Source of the DNA: Clostridium sulfidigenes
GTDB lineage: Bacteria > Bacillota > Clostridia > Clostridiales > Clostridiaceae
NCBI RefSeq assembly: GCF_000732635.1
Contig: NZ_JPMD01000032.1
Coordinates: forward strand, 1 to 64,000
DNA length: 64,000 bases
Reading direction: 5' to 3'
This document shows, one piece after another, positions 28,301 to 37,071 of this stretch. The notes under the pieces are model-generated. The model worked only from the letters and a program-made list of their open reading frames with translations, ran no database searches and was not told the DNA's origin. Position numbers and translations under genes: made by a program. The first letter of the stretch is position 1. Each line of letters starts with the position of its first letter.

Positions 28301-28464
28301 ATATCCATTAACTTTTTTCTTGCTATGTCTTTTAATACAACCTCTTTAAGTCTACCACCTCTAAGAGCTTCACATTCTTCTGGTGATATATACTTATACC
28401 CCATATTCTTAAGTAACTCTATAATATTATTTTGATCATATCCCTCTAAATATGGATTATCCAT
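25369..28464 (-). CDS. hsdR: Type I restriction enzyme, restriction/translocase subunit HsdR
   Basis: About 1031 residues; the start at 28464 has GGGGGAAG upstream, while the longer frame from 28533 encodes a hydrophobic run with no site. The N-terminal nuclease domain has RPDIVLFVNGIPFCVIELK (about residue 155). The motor has Walker A HTQGSGKSLTMAML (about 306), DESH (about 408) and the helicase C-terminal motif TGFDAPA with QAIARVNR. A helical C-terminal domain of about 300 residues binds HsdM. It should translocate DNA and cut at unmodified sites with HsdM and HsdS. All main motifs are intact. Confidence 0.96.
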   Translation of the reverse strand: MDNPYLEGYDQNNIIELLKNMGYKYISPEECEALRGGRLKEVVLKDIARKKLMDINSFEYKGSQRKFSENNINKAIESVDMPLTEGLIKVNEKIYDELVMTKSLEEFLEDGTKQSFSLKYIDWGNPKNNDFHFTEEFVVEKQDQSIKEKTRRPDIVLFVNGIPFCVIELKASSVSLKQGISQMIGNQKKENIPHLFKYVQLVIAGNTREVRYATTGTQNKFWAVWKEEDELGVENHVKGRLATELDRSIVSLLNLDRILEIIREFTLFDNNVKKVARYQQYFGIKRTLARIDTFDNAGRRNGGLIWHTQGSGKSLTMAMLARALRRRITNAKIIIVTDRKELDSQIKKTFAHSGFSNDIVQASSGNHLNDQLKSKESKIITTIINKFDKVFNIGLKIDDPNIFVLVDESHRTQNGQLHAKMRKVFPSGCYIGFTGTPLMKKEKNSFTQFGKEIHRYTINQAVDDKAVLPLLYEGRLVDQWINDEAGLERKFEMISRNLNEEQKEDLKQKWGRFQKVASSERRLEMIALDINEHYKNTWQRTGFKAMLATSSKFEAIRYNQIFEEYGDVKTAFVMSSADNREGNDDIHDENKLLVQKELERIVREYGNLDDYETKIKEEFCDGEDVEILIVVDKLLTGFDAPAAIGLYVDKELKEHKLLQAIARVNRLYEGKDYGYIIDYRGLLGNLDKALTSYSSLEGFDEEDIKGAVIDIKKHLDELKSNYSYLKDLFNPIKNKTDKEEYEVYLADERKRLDFYERLKNYAKSLNICLTSQGILDLLSKGELENYKKELKFFINLRKSVRLRYYEEVDFGEYEEQMQKLLDTYISANEVNRLTKLVNIFDDKNFDEEIQRVEGKRAKADTIRNALDKVITMKYDENPAYYENLKDRINRILEEYRKKRISEEEYLNSMNDVMNDVRNGSVEETYPCSISSNKTAQVIYDNIKEDIYETISAKVEEEQLEYVVANTSLEFDEIIKRYAAKPDWTTNTDIHNQISQYLEEKLWDLEDKYGIQLDTDKILEKTLTISIRKYGR

Positions 28465-28586
28465 CTTTCTTCCCCCTGATTTCTTACAATATAACATAAT
28501 TATACAAAATAAAAATGATAGATGTAAACACATCTATCATTAATACTAATTGTGATAAGATAAGTTTATAGTTTTAAATAGTAACC

Positions 28587-30389
28587 TTACTCTATAAATA
28601 GATATTTGGGTCTACATATATCAATTAACTTCAATGGTTCTATTTGATTTTTAATAATACTTACATATTTATCATACGTATACTCAATTGAATTCAGTAT
28701 TTCTTCAATTGTTAATGTAGGATTATTCTTTTTATAGTAAATAACTACACCCAATATATTGTTATTATATTGATATAACCTTAAAGTTTTATAATTTATA
28801 TTTCGAATTTCTCTTCTCCCTGAATGAATTAATATATTTCTATCTCTATATATTCTTATTAAATCCATTTCAATTTTTTTATATTCTTGCTCAATATACT
28901 TTATTCTTTCTTTATCACTAAAAAATAAAGTTCCAATTTCTGAAATAGCCCTTTTCAACATATCATTAAATTCTAAATCTTCAATGATTTGCTTACCTTT
29001 TCTGTTAATATACTCTATTAACTTTCCTAAATCATATCTATACTCATCATCTTGTAATTTGCAATTTGCAATCATATCTGTAACAGTTCCATAGCCACTT
29101 TCCTTATATTGATATAAAATATTCCAGAATGTATTAATTTTATCCTTTATTAAATATAAACAATATACCTTAGGCACTATATCCTTCACTTTAGAGATTA
29201 TGCTATCTCCATTATGAAAAGTTAACATATATTCAAGTACAGACCATAAATTTATTAATCTATTTTCTTTAGTTTGTGCCTTTTGCCCTTTTATTATATT
29301 AATCGCTCTCTGAATATTAGCTATTTCGTCATGACCAATATTCATTAAGTATACTTTATCCCTATATTCAATAAAATCCCTTATATCCTCAAGCTCTCTT
29401 CTTTCAGATTTACTAAATAGTATTGCATCATCATATATATTTTTTCTTAATTTTTCATACTTGTTTTTGCCTATTTCAACTACTATTTTTTCATTTATTG
29501 CCAATTCAATATCTTCATTTAGATATTCAATAATCTGAAAATAAGAGTTTAACGAATCTATTAGTATTTCTAAACCTTTATAATAATCTCTACATTTAAC
29601 AACTACGCTATATAAATGATTAAATTGCCCTTGCTGAAGATAACTTTTGGCATCCTTCCCGTCTTTATCATTTATTAGTGTTATATTTTCAAATTCCTCA
29701 ATATTCATTACTAAGTTACAATCTAAATATATCTTTTCTCCTAAACTTTTTTGAGATTTTATAGTTAAATAGTATTTATACTCTTTTTCAGATATACTAA
29801 AGTATTTAAACTTATCTATTAATCCATCTATCTTCTCTTCATCTAGATTGTTTAAGTCTCTTAAAACATTTATCTTATACCAATTTTCTATGTATTTTAA
29901 TGAATAATTATCATAAAGCATCTCGCTGGTAATACCTTCAATAGCTCTATCTATTTCAGCAAAATTAGTTAAATCCTTTACTATATTAGCTAAGTGTTTA
30001 TATATGTTATCATTACTTATTTTTTTCACTATCGATTTACATTTGTTATATGTTCTTACTTCAGCTACTGCACTTAACTTATTATCTACTATATCTTTCA
30101 TATCATTTATTAGAAAGTCTAACTCTTCTTTATATATTCCCTTTTTATAAAAAATGCTTTCCTTAATGAAAAACATTGATGTTTTTAATATATCCTTCTT
30201 TGCATTTTCTAATTTTTTATTATCAATATTTTGATTTATATCTTCATAGATATCTATATAATCTAAAAGAACTTCCCTTAAACTTGGTAAAAATTTTTTA
30301 TATAAAACCTTATTCTCATTCAATATATGTCTTTTGAATGCATATATAAAGTATTTCTTAGCTGAAACTCTTTTTTCTAAATTACTCAC
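28587..30389 (-). CDS. HEPN-domain protein inside the Type I restriction locus
   Basis: 600 residues, almost entirely helical. The C-terminal half is HEPN-like: RLINLWSVLEYML (about residue 375) is the common HEPN core start and the catalytic RNxxxH-type motif appears as RDRNILIHSG (about residue 520), which gives R-x4-H. The N-terminal half, about 330 residues, has no recognisable domain. HEPN proteins of this size (ApeA-like and related Abi proteins) are ribonucleases that stop phage growth by cutting RNA. The gene lies between hsdR and hsdS, 123 bases before hsdR, in the same direction. A 20-bp palindrome lies 64 bases upstream of its start, overlapping a divergent promoter for a small RNA. 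HEPN assignment is fairly safe; an immunity role is inference. Confidence 0.7.
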   Translation of the reverse strand: MSNLEKRVSAKKYFIYAFKRHILNENKVLYKKFLPSLREVLLDYIDIYEDINQNIDNKKLENAKKDILKTSMFFIKESIFYKKGIYKEELDFLINDMKDIVDNKLSAVAEVRTYNKCKSIVKKISNDNIYKHLANIVKDLTNFAEIDRAIEGITSEMLYDNYSLKYIENWYKINVLRDLNNLDEEKIDGLIDKFKYFSISEKEYKYYLTIKSQKSLGEKIYLDCNLVMNIEEFENITLINDKDGKDAKSYLQQGQFNHLYSVVVKCRDYYKGLEILIDSLNSYFQIIEYLNEDIELAINEKIVVEIGKNKYEKLRKNIYDDAILFSKSERRELEDIRDFIEYRDKVYLMNIGHDEIANIQRAINIIKGQKAQTKENRLINLWSVLEYMLTFHNGDSIISKVKDIVPKVYCLYLIKDKINTFWNILYQYKESGYGTVTDMIANCKLQDDEYRYDLGKLIEYINRKGKQIIEDLEFNDMLKRAISEIGTLFFSDKERIKYIEQEYKKIEMDLIRIYRDRNILIHSGRREIRNINYKTLRLYQYNNNILGVVIYYKKNNPTLTIEEILNSIEYTYDKYVSIIKNQIEPLKLIDICRPKYLFIE

Positions 30390-30443
30390 TTAATCCTCCT
30401 GAATTTAAACTAATAGCGTTTAACATTTAAAATTTTTTTTTTA

Positions 30444-30472
30444 TTGACAGAGATAGTATAATATTATACTAT
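30444..30472 (+). promoter_or_regulatory. Strong divergent promoter with palindromic operator
   Basis: TTGACA at 30444-30449 and TACTAT at 30467-30472 are 17 bases apart, a near-consensus housekeeping promoter reading rightward. A perfect 20-bp palindrome (ATAGTATAATATTATACTAT, 30453-30472) fills the spacer and the -10 box, so a dimeric repressor could block it. The palindrome also contains TATAAT on the minus strand, towards the HEPN gene. Confidence 0.75.
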
Positions 30473-30479
30473 ATTTACA

Positions 30480-30570
30480 TAGAATAATATTAGAGAAGAA
30501 TGAGTGCCTCTCTTACAGAAATGGGTTACCTTGGTAATTCCCCCTGTAGTGAATGCACTCTTTATTTTTT
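30480..30570 (+). ncRNA. Structured small RNA, divergent from the HEPN gene
   Basis: From the expected start near 30480 the transcript folds into one long interrupted hairpin: outer stem GAGTGC (30502-30507) with GCACTC (30555-30560), middle stem UACAG (30514-30518) with CUGUA (30544-30548), inner GGG/CCC and UUAC/GUAA (30526-30529 with 30534-30537) closed by a CUUG tetraloop. A U-rich tract (30561-30570) follows at once, so the RNA should end at about 90 bases. No reading frame fits. It matches no RNA class I know. The pairing of a short highly expressed RNA with a HEPN gene suggests an RNA antitoxin, guide or decoy. Confidence 0.6.
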
Positions 30571-30709
30571 ATAAAATACTATTTTTGAAGACTAATATTC
30601 TTATTTTATAGTTAATTTTCCCTTAATGTCTCTATCATAAATTTCTCAATAATTATACCATAAAATGATAAAGTAATGAACACACGTAAATTTTTTCCCC
30701 ATATTCCAA

Positions 30710-30890
30710 GCACTTACTAAGTGCCATAGGCTTAAGAAAAATCTTAAGCTATATTTAGCTGTGTATGATTGTAAGTATACTTTAACATGATAAATTAATA
30801 GGATTTAATGAGTATAATGACTTAATACCTCAAATTAGCATTCCTGCATAGATTTTAAGCTACATGAGGAAATTCTTGTAGCTTTTCTTT
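30710..30890. other. Cluster of three hairpins
   Basis: Between the small RNA and the EVE-like remnant lie three perfect short stems: GCACTT/AAGTGC (30710-30724), GCTTAAGA/TCTTAAGC with an AAAA loop (30730-30749), and AAGCTACA/TGTAGCTT followed by TTCTTT (30857-30890). The last resembles a rightward terminator. No gene is visible. Confidence 0.5.
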
Positions 30891-30932
30891 ATAAAAATTA
30901 AAGGCAGAGATTAAATACCTCTACCTTTAAAG

Positions 30933-31290
30933 TTATATGTTATCTAAGTATGTTCCAAGTTCATTAGGAATTTCTACTTGAAACTTAAATCCCTTAAGTC
31001 CTTTTTCTTGTAATATAAATTGATTAACCATATTAATATTATTTAAATAATTTTTAATACGTACTATTCTAGCATATTTAGTCTTCTCTTTAAATTCATC
31101 CTCAGATACTTTAAACTAACTATCATATATAGTTTCTTCAAACTTTAAAATAGCTCTAACCCTACATTTTAGAAGTATAGCACTACATGGTGCTCCAGTA
31201 TACATAAATACTTAATCACTTTCTGTTATGTTTAAATTAGCAATAAGCCCAAAGATCAACTTATATTTATATTCGGCTATATTTATTATT
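30933..31290 (-). pseudogene. Decayed gene, EVE/ASCH-like remnant
   Basis: The minus strand reads as protein across two in-frame stops: YKLIFGLIANLNITESD, stop, VFMYTGAPCSAILLKCRVRA, stop, then FKVSEDEFKEKTKYARIVRI and GLKGFKFQVEIPNELGTYLD to the end. The YTGAP-SAI-KCRV pattern resembles EVE-domain proteins that read modified bases and often accompany restriction genes. It has no start. It lies just past hsdS. The resemblance is suggestive only. Confidence 0.45.
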
Positions 31291-31294
31291 ATAT

Positions 31295-32488
31295 TTAAAC
31301 CCTAACTTCTCCAGTTAATAACCTTTGCATTAAACCTTTCTTTTGTATCTTTAATGCTTCTAGTTCTTTTTGTAATAAGTCTATTTCTTTATCATAACTT
31401 TCAATTGTACTTGATATTTTTGTTTGTTCATTAATTGATGGTAATTTTATATTTATCATCATTAAATCTTTTTGATTTAACTTTGACCTTGTTCCTCCAT
31501 TAAGATACTTAATTATATTTTTATGGATCAAAGAATAATATAAATATTTTGCATTAATATTTTTTTTATTTTTTAATACATGTGCATGATTATTTACCCA
31601 ACATTCATGATTTATATAAAAAGCAATTGGCTTATCCTTATATTCATAAAAATAACCACCATCTTCTGATACTAAAATAATTTCTTCATCGAATATAAAT
31701 TTATTTATATAATCAACTATGCCAGTAGCACCATAATAAGGAATATCACCTTTAATTCCATTCCTTTGTTCACCATTAATGGGCACTCTTCTATTATCTA
31801 AACAATTTGCCACCTCATTTAATGTTACATCATTCCATTTATCCTTAAATTCTTTGAATCTAACTTCTCCACTTAAAAGCTTTTGCATTAATCCTTTTTT
31901 AAACTCTTTTTTCTTTTCTATAAGTTGCTCTTGGCTTTTTATTGCTAGCTCCCATGTTGAAAGAATTTTTACTATCTTTTTTTGTTCTTCTATTGAATCT
32001 GGTATTAATATTTCACTATTAATAAATTCTTTTTGTCCTAATGTTTTATTCCTACCGGCACCTCCTGGAGATGCTAATTCTAATACTTTTTTACCATATG
32101 GCGTTTTAAATAAATATACTAAATAATCAACATCTATTTTATTATCAATAGGTCTATACATAGGAAATCTATGGGAGCATATCATACCAACCTCATTTTC
32201 TGTCGTTCTTCCAATAGCCTGTTCCCATGCAAATACAATATTGGCTATAAAGCAGTCTTTTTCTATCCAAAATACTGACTTATTTCCTAATTGTTCGCCA
32301 GTTACAGATTCTTTATAAAATAACCCTTTTCCATGTGACCTAATACCTATTTGTTGATAACTTTCATAATTTTTCACATCTACTTTCTTTCCAACCTTCT
32401 CTAAAATACTATATATCTTTACAAAATTCCAATCAATTGGAATAATTCTACTTTTCTCTTTTTTATATCCTTCTTGTATATTTCTCAT
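31295..32488 (-). CDS. hsdS: Type I restriction specificity subunit HsdS
   Basis: 397 residues with two target recognition domains, each followed by a conserved coiled-coil spacer. The spacers are clear internal repeats: KKGLMQKLLSGEVRF near residue 205 and KKGLMQRLLTGEVRV at the very end. SIEEQKKIVKILSTWELAI and SINEQTKISSTIESYDKEI mark the two central helices. It decides the bipartite DNA target for HsdM and HsdR. Length is normal, and no silent hsdS or invertase is nearby. It begins 8 bases after hsdM. Confidence 0.94.
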   Translation of the reverse strand: MRNIQEGYKKEKSRIIPIDWNFVKIYSILEKVGKKVDVKNYESYQQIGIRSHGKGLFYKESVTGEQLGNKSVFWIEKDCFIANIVFAWEQAIGRTTENEVGMICSHRFPMYRPIDNKIDVDYLVYLFKTPYGKKVLELASPGGAGRNKTLGQKEFINSEILIPDSIEEQKKIVKILSTWELAIKSQEQLIEKKKEFKKGLMQKLLSGEVRFKEFKDKWNDVTLNEVANCLDNRRVPINGEQRNGIKGDIPYYGATGIVDYINKFIFDEEIILVSEDGGYFYEYKDKPIAFYINHECWVNNHAHVLKNKKNINAKYLYYSLIHKNIIKYLNGGTRSKLNQKDLMMINIKLPSINEQTKISSTIESYDKEIDLLQKELEALKIQKKGLMQRLLTGEVRV

Positions 32489-32496
32489 ATATCCAC

Positions 32497-33984
32497 CTAT
32501 AGCCCTAATTCTTGAAGATATAGTTCCATTTCTTCTCTAACTTTTTTTACTTCATATTCAATTTGTTTTATTTCAGTTTTAGTTTTCTCAATATCTATAA
32601 GCTCCTCTTCTTCAAACACATCTATATACCTTGATATATTTAAATTATAATCATTTCCTCTAATCTCTTCCAAAGTTGCTACATGAGCATATTTATCTAT
32701 CTCTGTTCTTTCTCTGTATGCTTTAACTATTTTATATATATCATTATCTGTTAGTTTATATTGATTAACATCTTTTATAAAATTATTACTAGCATCTATA
32801 AACACTACATTATTAACAACTTTATTCTTTTTAAAGATTAATATACAAGCAGGTATTCCTGTTCCAAAGAACAAATTTTCAGGTAAACCTACAACTGCAT
32901 CAAGCCAATTATTTTCTATAATTTGCTTTCTTATTTTGCCTTCGCTTGCTGCCCTAAACAAAACTCCATGAGGAAGTATTAATCCTGCTGTTCCATTTTC
33001 ATTTAATGAAGCTATCATATGAGATATAAAAGCATAATCACCTTTTGATTTTGGAGGTAATCCCATTTCAAATCTTCCATAAATATCATTAGTTAAATCT
33101 TCTGCTCCCCATTTATCTAATGAAAATGGTGGATTTGAAACTATTTTATCAAATTTCATTAGTCTTTCATTTTCTAAGTGAAGTGGGTTTCTTAAAGTAT
33201 CTCCCCATTCTATAATTGCATCATTTATTTCATGTAAGAACATATTCATTTTAGCCAAGGCATGAGTTTGACCGTTTCTTTCTTGTCCATATAATCTAAA
33301 ATTTTGAGTTCCTACTTCTTTAGCAGCTTTTATAAGTAGTGATCCTGAACCACATGTAGGGTCATATATTCTATCTCCATCTTTAGCTCCAACTAGTTTT
33401 GCAAGTAGTGTTGAGACCTCACCTGGCGTGTAGAACTCTCCACCCTTCTTACCTGCATCTGATGCAAAGTTAGCTATTAGGAATTCATATGCATCACCTA
33501 TAACGTCACTTCCATCTAGCATACTTGGTCTTAAGTCTAGTGAATCATCAGCAAAGTCCTCTATAAGATGCTTTAATGCTGCATTTCTTTCTTTAGTTCT
33601 TCCAAGCTCTGCTTCTGAGTTAAAATCTATATTCCTAAAGATTCCTTCAAGCTTTTCCTTGTTATCATCTTCAATTTTCATTAATATTTTATTTATAATT
33701 TCACCAATGTTTTCTGCTGTTCTATTTTCATATATAACATCAAAAGTGCATGTTGGATCTAATTGAAACTTTTCCCTCTTTAAACTCTTTTTAATTCTAT
33801 CTTCATTATCACCAAATCTTGCTTTTAACTCTACTAGCTTTTCTCTGTAAAAATCTGATACATACTTTACGAATAGCATTGTTAATATGTAATCTTTATA
33901 TTTAGAACTATCCATAGTTCCTCTAAATGTATCACATGCTTTCCATACAACTTTTATAACCTCTTGTGATGTTGTCTTACTCAT
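32497..33984 (-). CDS. hsdM: Type I DNA methyltransferase subunit HsdM
   Basis: 495 residues, adenine-N6 methyltransferase of the Type I enzyme. Motif I is DPTCGSGSLLIKA (about residue 208) and motif IV is IVSNPPFSLDKWG (about 284). The N-terminal helical domain (TFRGTMDSSKYKDYILTMLF) is the HsdM_N family, and the C-terminal end is a coiled coil that contacts HsdS. First gene of the leftward restriction operon: hsdM, hsdS, remnant, HEPN, hsdR, metallopeptidase, methyltransferase, nuclease. Confidence 0.96.
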   Translation of the reverse strand: MSKTTSQEVIKVVWKACDTFRGTMDSSKYKDYILTMLFVKYVSDFYREKLVELKARFGDNEDRIKKSLKREKFQLDPTCTFDVIYENRTAENIGEIINKILMKIEDDNKEKLEGIFRNIDFNSEAELGRTKERNAALKHLIEDFADDSLDLRPSMLDGSDVIGDAYEFLIANFASDAGKKGGEFYTPGEVSTLLAKLVGAKDGDRIYDPTCGSGSLLIKAAKEVGTQNFRLYGQERNGQTHALAKMNMFLHEINDAIIEWGDTLRNPLHLENERLMKFDKIVSNPPFSLDKWGAEDLTNDIYGRFEMGLPPKSKGDYAFISHMIASLNENGTAGLILPHGVLFRAASEGKIRKQIIENNWLDAVVGLPENLFFGTGIPACILIFKKNKVVNNVVFIDASNNFIKDVNQYKLTDNDIYKIVKAYRERTEIDKYAHVATLEEIRGNDYNLNISRYIDVFEEEELIDIEKTKTEIKQIEYEVKKVREEMELYLQELGL

Positions 33985-34173
33985 TATGACTTCTCCTTAC
34001 CTTAAATCTTAATATTCTTATACTTCAATATCTTCATATTGAAGTATTTATATAATAAGTACATGCATTGATACTAATTATATCTTTATAATTATAACAT
34101 CTTTTTACTTCTATAAATATAAAAAGTGGCGAAAACTATTTTATTATCTAGTTTACACCACTTTCATTGGTTC

Positions 34174-36159
34174 TCAAAGTACTTCAAGTAAGTATTTCTT
34201 CATCTTTTCCTTTTGCACATATGGTATTTGCAAACCGCATTCATTACTTATAACTTCAATTTCTTTAATATATTCTTCCACTGAGGAATTACTTGATATA
34301 TATACTTTTTTTATAATCTCTCTCATATTTAGCCATTGTTTATTTTTATCTGATACTTTTACTAATGCATATTTTCCAATATTATTTGTATAGATATATT
34401 TTACTCTATCATCCTCAAAAAATGATTTCTCTATTTCTATATTTGCTAACAAAAGTGTCTTAAATGAATTCAACATTATCTCTGGTACTTCATCTAATTT
34501 AGAAAATGTTTTCCAGCTCAATCTCAATATAAATTTTTTAACATTTTCATTATTCAATATTTCATTATGCTCAGATAAGAAACAAATAAATTCAGTTTTC
34601 AGTTTCAAAGGCATGGTTTCCTTATAATAAGCTAGCCCCTGATAAAATACGCATGTTTTTATAGCAAAAATATAATAAGCATTGACTAGTTCTTCTTCAG
34701 CTATCTCAGTTAATAGTTCTCCAGTTAACTCTTTACTTAAATAAACTATCAAAGCATCAAACATTTTTTCATTAAATCTATGCTTTATATTAGATTTATT
34801 TATTTTAGTTAATACGTATTCTCTATCTACACTATTTATCTCTATTTTTTCAATAAGTCTTTTTAACAATTCTATATTAATATACTTCCAATTAAATCTA
34901 AAAGAATATATTGAATAATAAATAATCAAATACATAAAAATATATGATTTATTCTTTGGTTTAAGTAAATCAATTAATTTATTTGGACAAAACTCATTAT
35001 ATGATATTACAAATTCACACAAAATATCTGCTAGCATTTCTTCTAATCCAATTTGATATATATGTAATTTAAAAATCTCGCAAAACTCTTCTTCATTTTC
35101 TCCTTCATATACAGATAAAATACTTTTATGCATAAAATAATATATAATTTCTTCACAATAATCTTTAAAGTCACTAGGGGTATCTTTAATATCATATATA
35201 TATTTACACAACCAAGTAATCAAATATTTTTTAGTCTCTATGCTACCATTTTCATATATATAATTAGATATATCTTTCCAATTATGTTCATATCTATCTC
35301 CATAAAAAGCATTATCACCTTTTTCAGTTAATTGTTTTCTAATAACATTTAAATATTGAATATATAGATGCCGTTTAGCAATATATCTCTGAAGTCTGTC
35401 ATCAAGTTTCATGTATTTATTATGCATGGCATCATAAAATATATTATATTCATAACTTGCATTATATTTGTATGGTATCTGATTCTTTACAATTTTTCCT
35501 TCTTTTATAATCAAATCTATTTCTTTGCTTTTTTGAGCACAGTACTCATCAATTATTCTAATGAATAAATCATCATAATTACCTTGAAGTATAGGATCAT
35601 CATCAAAGGTAATTGCACTCTTTAAATTCTTCAAATCAGTATTTAGCATATCAACCAGTAATTTTTTATGATAATCTAATTTACTTTTTTTCAAAAACCT
35701 ATTATTTATTTCATTAGTTATCAAATTATTACGCTTTATATTAGATATACTTTTTAACGAAAAAGTACAGCTTGTACACTGGACAAAAAGTAATAAAAAT
35801 ATTACAAAATAGCATATAGAAAATCCATACCATAAAAAACTAATTGTAGATACTGTTATGACACTAAAATAACCTGAAAAAATATTTAATACAGGTTTGG
35901 TAAGTAATTCTGCCAAAAATAATGCAATAAATATCTTGTTTTGTATTATTTTATATATCCAAATTTTACGGGTAACATAATATTCTGTAATTAAAATCCC
36001 CAAGTATTGGTTTGCAGAATTTTTATATGATGCGATGAACTGATAGAACGTCAGCATAATCCCATATATAGTTAACTGACCAATCACTACTGTAATATAT
36101 ATACTTTTATCTATATACAAATTGTTATTTTTTATATATTCGCTGACTATATTTATCAT
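34174..36159 (-). CDS. Large membrane-anchored protein of unknown function
   Basis: 661 residues. The first 150 contain four hydrophobic segments (about 15-38, 70-90, 95-115 and 115-135) and the remaining 500 are helical and soluble, Lys/Glu/Tyr-rich, with no catalytic motif I can see. The layout, a membrane bundle with a long cytosolic sensor-like part, resembles membrane effectors in defence islands, but this is only analogy. It lies 190 bases upstream of hsdM in the same direction and may be a separate unit. I do not recognise the family. Confidence 0.65.
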   Translation of the reverse strand: MINIVSEYIKNNNLYIDKSIYITVVIGQLTIYGIMLTFYQFIASYKNSANQYLGILITEYYVTRKIWIYKIIQNKIFIALFLAELLTKPVLNIFSGYFSVITVSTISFLWYGFSICYFVIFLLLFVQCTSCTFSLKSISNIKRNNLITNEINNRFLKKSKLDYHKKLLVDMLNTDLKNLKSAITFDDDPILQGNYDDLFIRIIDEYCAQKSKEIDLIIKEGKIVKNQIPYKYNASYEYNIFYDAMHNKYMKLDDRLQRYIAKRHLYIQYLNVIRKQLTEKGDNAFYGDRYEHNWKDISNYIYENGSIETKKYLITWLCKYIYDIKDTPSDFKDYCEEIIYYFMHKSILSVYEGENEEEFCEIFKLHIYQIGLEEMLADILCEFVISYNEFCPNKLIDLLKPKNKSYIFMYLIIYYSIYSFRFNWKYINIELLKRLIEKIEINSVDREYVLTKINKSNIKHRFNEKMFDALIVYLSKELTGELLTEIAEEELVNAYYIFAIKTCVFYQGLAYYKETMPLKLKTEFICFLSEHNEILNNENVKKFILRLSWKTFSKLDEVPEIMLNSFKTLLLANIEIEKSFFEDDRVKYIYTNNIGKYALVKVSDKNKQWLNMREIIKKVYISSNSSVEEYIKEIEVISNECGLQIPYVQKEKMKKYLLEVL

Positions 36160-36559
36160 ATATTTATCCTCACAATAACTTGAAATTTTCCATTAAAGAA
36201 ACTTCCAATATCTACTTTTAATAAATCACCCATTCAATTCTTCCTCTCTCTCAAAGTATTTTTAACATATTTCCCACCAATTTTATTCATATATATTCAA
36301 TCCGTTAATTATTTCTGACTGTGTCATTTCTGGCTTAATTCAAATATATTTTAATACCGAATGAAAAGCTTCTATACACGCATTTTAACTCTGTATATTT
36401 CTTCTGTGGCACAGCTAAACATCGCCTTTTTATAATTATATTTTACTTTGAGTCCACATTTATATAATAACGCCGAAGAACTTTTTATGGACTATGTAAT
36501 GTTAATAAGTTTAGGATTACTTATGGTACGGATCACCGTACCTATTATAAAGGCGGTTT
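36160..36559. other. Intergenic region with one hairpin
   Basis: No gene is supported. A perfect 7-bp stem GGTACGG/CCGTACC (36525-36542) lies at the right end, just past the zinc-ribbon pseudogene; similar GGTACGG-type sequences occur near 40,205 and, diverged, near 55,760. Confidence 0.45.
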
Positions 36560-36890
36560 TTATATTTTGTATTTTATACAAAACTTACAATCTCTTAATT
36601 CTCTATTCTTTAGTGTTTCTGCTTTATTCCTAGCTTCTTCATAAGTTGAATAAACACCATTCTACTTACCATTACTTTCTCCAAGTGTATTCTTGCCTGT
36701 TCCATTCCCTTCATTACAAAGTCTACAATCTCCTTTGTGTATTACATCCTTCTTTTCAGCTCTCCAATTTTCATATACATAGTACATTTCCATCCCTATG
36801 AACATACTCATTTCCTTCAATTCCTTCTATAAATCTAAGTATGTTTTCTATCTTTTTCATATCTTATTTAATTATAGAATTATACTTATT
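36560..36890 (-). pseudogene. Small zinc-ribbon protein, interrupted by an amber stop
   Basis: The frame starting MSMFIGMEMYYVYENWRAEK runs through HKGDCRLCNEGNGTGKNTL, then hits TAG in place of the expected Trp (GK-stop-NGVYSTYEEA) and continues to RDCKFCIKYKI. Two CxxC pairs make a likely zinc site. This HK-CxxC-GxG-W-GP-YEEA-CKFC layout is a small family often seen beside restriction genes. A second frame from 36860 (MKKIENILRF) overlaps its start. One TGG to TAG change is enough to explain the break. Confidence 0.6.
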
Positions 36891-36980
36891 CATTAGTTGC
36901 TAAAATTCTCTTATTTAAAATTGTTTTAGTATTGGTGATATATTTATATTGAACATATATTTTTTCCTCCATTTTCTTCA

Positions 36981-37033
36981 AAATATAAAAACTACTTCTT
37001 TTCTTTTTTTATTTAGAAGTAGTTTTTATATTT
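36981..37033. terminator. Strong bidirectional terminator
   Basis: Perfect 18-bp inverted repeat (AAATATAAAAACTACTTC with its complement at 37016-37033) around a 17-base loop, with A/T runs in the stem base. It lies 39 bases past the stop of the ATP-grasp gene. Confidence 0.8.
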
Positions 37034-37071
37034 TGATCTTTATTCTCTTTAATGTATAGATTTTGTATTTA

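Noticed and set aside
30480..31290. Possible CRISPR array or tracrRNA near the HEPN gene
   Set aside because: No direct repeats with regular spacing exist here, and there are no cas genes in the window.
36448..36633. Plus-strand 61-codon hydrophobic frame
   Set aside because: It overlaps the end of the zinc-ribbon pseudogene and a hairpin, and has no ribosome site or family features.
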